Shown: one piece after another, positions 61,281 to 64,000 of the stretch | How the letters are laid out: every line of letters begins with the position of its first letter | Position numbering within the stretch: the first letter of the stretch is position 1 | Source of the DNA: Stanieria sp964562685 | GTDB taxonomy: Bacteria; Cyanobacteriota; Cyanobacteriia; Cyanobacteriales; Xenococcaceae | Length of the DNA: 64,000 nt | Assembly (NCBI GenBank): GCA_964562685.1 | Contig: CAZLUP010000011.1 | Coordinates: 26,747 to 90,746, forward strand | Direction of reading: 5' to 3' | The notes under the pieces: model-generated | The model's database searches: none | Told to the model about the DNA's origin: nothing | The model's input: the letters and a program-made list of their open reading frames with translations, nothing else | Made by a program: the position numbers and the translations under genes

Positions 61281-63809
61281 ATGACTTCCCTAATCCCCTC
61301 AGACAAAATATCGATAGTTGTAGAAGACGATCGCACAGGATTAAGTATTACTACTCTCAAAAGAGCGATCGCGGATAATCTTTTTTATAATCAAGGAAAA
61401 TTTCCTGCCATTGCCAGTAAAAATGATTATTATCTAGCATTAGCTCATACTGTACGCGATCGCTTGGTGCATCACTGGCTCAATACAGTACAAACTTATT
61501 TTAAACAAGATGTCAAAGTAGTCTGCTATCTGTCGGCAGAATTCCTGATGGGACCCCATTTAACTAATAATTTAATTAACTTAGGGATAGAATCAAGAGT
61601 AAAACAAGCTGTAGAAGAATTAGGATTAGATTTTCAAGAATTAGTCGCCCAAGAAGAAGAACCAGGTTTAGGTAATGGTGGTTTAGGAAGATTAGCTGCT
61701 TGTTATCTCGATTCGATGGCAACGCTGGAGATTCCAGCCATCGGGTATGGAATTCGCTACGAATTTGGGATTTTTGACCAAGAAATCCGTGATGGTTGGC
61801 AAGTAGAAATTACAGATAAATGGTTACAATACGGCAATCCTTGGGAAATTGCTCGTCCTGAATACAGTGTACAAGTCAATTTGGGTGGACAGACAGAAAC
61901 TTATATAGATCGTGACGGTAATTACCGCGTTCGTTGGCTTCCTGACAGAGTTATCAAAGGTATTCCTTACGATACTCCGATTGTCGGTTATCAGGTTAAT
62001 ACTGCCAATACTTTAAGGTTGTGGAAAGCTGAAGCGATTGAGTCGTTCAATTTTCAGACTTTTAATGTTGGTAATTATTATGGTGCAGTCAATGAAAAGA
62101 TTTATTCAGAGAATATTACTAAAGTTCTTTATCCCAATGATGAACAACTGCAAGGTAAACAATTACGTTTAGAACAACAGTATTTCTTTGTTTCCTGTTC
62201 ATTACAAGACATGATTCGTCTTCATTTATCGACAGGTAATAGTTTAGATAGTTTTGATTGCAAATTTGCCATCCAACTCAATGATACCCATCCTGCTATT
62301 GCGATCGCAGAATTAATGCGCTTATTGATTGATGAACGTTTTATGGATTGGGAACAAGCTTGGTCAATTACTGAAAAGAGTTTTGGTTATACTAATCATA
62401 CCCTTTTACCAGAAGCTTTAGAAAAATGGTCTTTAGAACTATTTAATCGTCTTCTGCCCAGACATCTAGAAATTATTTACGAAATAAATCGTCGTTTTCT
62501 TGACCGCGTGAGGATGAAATATCCACAAGATAACGATAAATTAGCGCGACTTTCCTTAATTGATGAAACTGGGGCAAAATACGTCCGCATGGCACATTTA
62601 GCTTGTGTCGGAAGTCATGCGATTAATGGAGTAGCTGAGTTACATACGCAGTTGTTGCAGGAAACTGTTTTAAATGATTTTTATCAGTTATTTCCTGAAA
62701 AGTTTAGTAATAAAACCAATGGTGTAACTCCCCGTCGCTGGATGGTATTGAGTAATCCCAGACTTACCAAACTAATTTGTAGCAAAATTGGCGATAGCTG
62801 GATTAAAAATTTAGATGAATTAAGAAAATTAGAACAATTTGTCGACGATTCTGCTTTTTGTCAACAATGGCAGCAAATTAAACAGGAAGTTAAACAAGAT
62901 TTAGCTATTCGCATTCGCCAACGCACAGGAATTATTGTCGATCCCAATTCCCTATTTGATATCCAAGCCAAACGCATTCACGAATACAAGCGTCAACATC
63001 TCAATGCTTTACACATCATTACGCTTTATAACTGTCTCAAACAAAATCCCAACCTCGATGTTGTTCCTCGTACGTTTATCTTTGGTGGTAAAGCTGCACC
63101 TGGATATTGGATGGCAAAGTTAATCATTAAATTAATTAATTCTGTAGGAGAGGTAATTAATAACGATCCTGATGTTGGCGATCGCATCAAGGTGGTGTTC
63201 TTCCCCGACTACAATGTTACCAACGCTCAACCAATTTATCCTGCTGCCGATCTATCCGAACAGATTTCTACCGCAGGCAAGGAAGCCTCGGGAACAGGTA
63301 ATATGAAATTCTCCCTTAATGGGGCTTTAACCATTGGTACTCTTGATGGTGCGAATGTAGAAATACGAGAAGAAGTAGGTGCAGAAAACTTTTTCCTCTT
63401 TGGTTTAACTGCTGCCGAAGTACTGCAATTAAAAGCTAAGGGTTACAATCCTCGCGATTATTACAACTCTAACCCTCAATTGAAAGCTACCATTGACTTG
63501 ATTAACTCCGGCTTTTTCTCTCACGGTGATACCGAGTTGTTTAAACCTCTGACTGATTCATTACTCAATTACGATCCTTATTTACTCTTTGCCGATTATC
63601 AATCTTATCTTGACTGTCAGAAAAAAGTTAGTCAGGCATTTCGCGATCGCGAAAATTGGACAAAAATGTCTATTCTTAATGTTGCCAGAATGGGTAAATT
63701 CTCCAGCGATCGCGCTATTAAAGAATATTGTCAGGATATTTGGAATGTTGCACCCGTACCCATTGAATTAGAAGATTTATGTCCTGATGGTCAGTGTAAA
63801 CTGGTGTGA
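61281..63809 (+). CDS. glgP: Glycogen phosphorylase
   Basis: An 842-residue PLP enzyme that releases glucose 1-phosphate from glycogen ends. Conserved parts are EEEPGLGNGGLGRLAACYLDSMATL, the ISTAGKEASGTGNMKFSLNG block that carries the PLP-binding Lys, and the following GTLDGANVEI; IHEYKRQHLNALHII is another signature. (Pieces are given in part.) Length fits the family. The start at 61281 has AAGGAA about 6 bases upstream. An N-terminal extension of 20 residues precedes the fold; regulation by phosphorylation seen in animals is not expected. It is probably monocistronic, with a palindromic repeat downstream. Confidence 0.96.
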   Translation: MTSLIPSDKISIVVEDDRTGLSITTLKRAIADNLFYNQGKFPAIASKNDYYLALAHTVRDRLVHHWLNTVQTYFKQDVKVVCYLSAEFLMGPHLTNNLINLGIESRVKQAVEELGLDFQELVAQEEEPGLGNGGLGRLAACYLDSMATLEIPAIGYGIRYEFGIFDQEIRDGWQVEITDKWLQYGNPWEIARPEYSVQVNLGGQTETYIDRDGNYRVRWLPDRVIKGIPYDTPIVGYQVNTANTLRLWKAEAIESFNFQTFNVGNYYGAVNEKIYSENITKVLYPNDEQLQGKQLRLEQQYFFVSCSLQDMIRLHLSTGNSLDSFDCKFAIQLNDTHPAIAIAELMRLLIDERFMDWEQAWSITEKSFGYTNHTLLPEALEKWSLELFNRLLPRHLEIIYEINRRFLDRVRMKYPQDNDKLARLSLIDETGAKYVRMAHLACVGSHAINGVAELHTQLLQETVLNDFYQLFPEKFSNKTNGVTPRRWMVLSNPRLTKLICSKIGDSWIKNLDELRKLEQFVDDSAFCQQWQQIKQEVKQDLAIRIRQRTGIIVDPNSLFDIQAKRIHEYKRQHLNALHIITLYNCLKQNPNLDVVPRTFIFGGKAAPGYWMAKLIIKLINSVGEVINNDPDVGDRIKVVFFPDYNVTNAQPIYPAADLSEQISTAGKEASGTGNMKFSLNGALTIGTLDGANVEIREEVGAENFFLFGLTAAEVLQLKAKGYNPRDYYNSNPQLKATIDLINSGFFSHGDTELFKPLTDSLLNYDPYLLFADYQSYLDCQKKVSQAFRDRENWTKMSILNVARMGKFSSDRAIKEYCQDIWNVAPVPIELEDLCPDGQCKLV

Positions 63810-63881
63810 AAAGTTCCACTGCCTCTCTAGCAGTCCTATGTGATACCAAATCAAATAATGTTTGCTACAGATGATGTTTTT

Positions 63882-63909
63882 GTAGGGGCGATTGGTCAAT
63901 CGCCCCTAC
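63882..63909. repeat. 28-bp perfect palindrome GTAGGGGCGATTG/CAATCGCCCCTAC
   Basis: Two perfect 13-bp arms around GT, 73 bp after the glgP stop. It belongs to the GTAGGGG.../...CCCCTAC family seen at 21581, 21689 and 40636. No gene is seen between 63910 and the window end. Confidence 0.9.
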
Positions 63910-64000
63910 TAGATGTGTCGCATTCTTTTTTCTATGTGGTATGAGTTATAGCACTACGCAAATACATTAGGACAATTTTTGAAAGCAGCATCTACACAAT

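Overview
This is a low-GC (A+T-rich), gene-dense chromosomal window from a cyanobacterium. Photosystem II PsbZ, a CRR6-type NdhI maturation factor, an NblB-like HEAT protein, the tocopherol pair homogentisate phytyltransferase/tocopherol cyclase, a SigC-like group 2 sigma factor, an SLH-domain iron-uptake porin and frequent HIP1 octamers (GCGATCGC) all point the same way. Gene content and base composition suggest a Pleurocapsales/Stanieria-like or related unicellular lineage, but that placement is only a guess. A run of exactly 100 N at 36234-36333 marks a scaffold gap, so the sequence is a draft assembly. No rRNA, tRNA, CRISPR array, prophage or intact insertion sequence was found.

Layout. 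0-8.3 kb: the tail of an M61 peptidase, a branched-chain aminotransferase, a decayed cytosine-5 DNA methyltransferase, MoaE, an FHA-flavoreductase-ferredoxin fusion, an XPB-like helicase and a membrane-tethered response regulator. 8.4-12.1 kb: two convergent cation/proton antiporters of different families. 12.6-17.7 kb: a three-gene surface-polysaccharide locus (coiled-coil protein, GT4-GT2 double glycosyltransferase, WcbI-SGNH fusion). 17.8-21.6 kb: a small secreted WGxxGxxG protein and a membrane protein of about 1,037 residues with eight copies of an approximately 78-residue repeat. 21.8-24 kb: the tocopherol operon. 24.6-30 kb: sigma factor, solute-binding protein, FMN reductase and a large iron porin preceded by an unexplained strong terminator. 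30-31.8 kb: BirA, then a GxxExxY gene framed by inverted arrays of 10-bp units. 31.7-37.4 kb: an AddA-like helicase-nuclease and a FIST-histidine kinase operon. 37.4-48 kb: mostly housekeeping genes (spermidine synthase, RibH, PsbZ, HNH nuclease, IscA/SufA, IlvA, NblB, CBS protein, RibD-type reductase). 48-57 kb: a sensor kinase, TM2-SHOCT protein, GT4 enzyme, lipase-like hydrolase, a large metalloprotease-RTX-cohesin-dockerin protein and two multispanning DUF proteins. 57-64 kb: a Fur-family regulator, CRR6, a Tat-exported phosphatase, an overlapping DUF6883/DUF4926 pair and glycogen phosphorylase.

Themes. The window is largely vertical housekeeping content, with accessory patches at the methyltransferase relic, the polysaccharide locus, the GxxExxY/repeat island, the RTX protein and the DUF6883/DUF4926 pair. 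Short GC-rich palindromes of a few related families sit mainly where genes converge and probably serve as bidirectional terminators; a copy of another cyanobacterial repeat appears to have inserted in frame inside a ferredoxin-domain gene. The best candidates for something undescribed are the repeat-framed GxxExxY island, the eight-repeat membrane protein, the FHA-reductase-ferredoxin fusion, the WcbI-SGNH fusion and the orphan terminator/possible small RNA before the porin.
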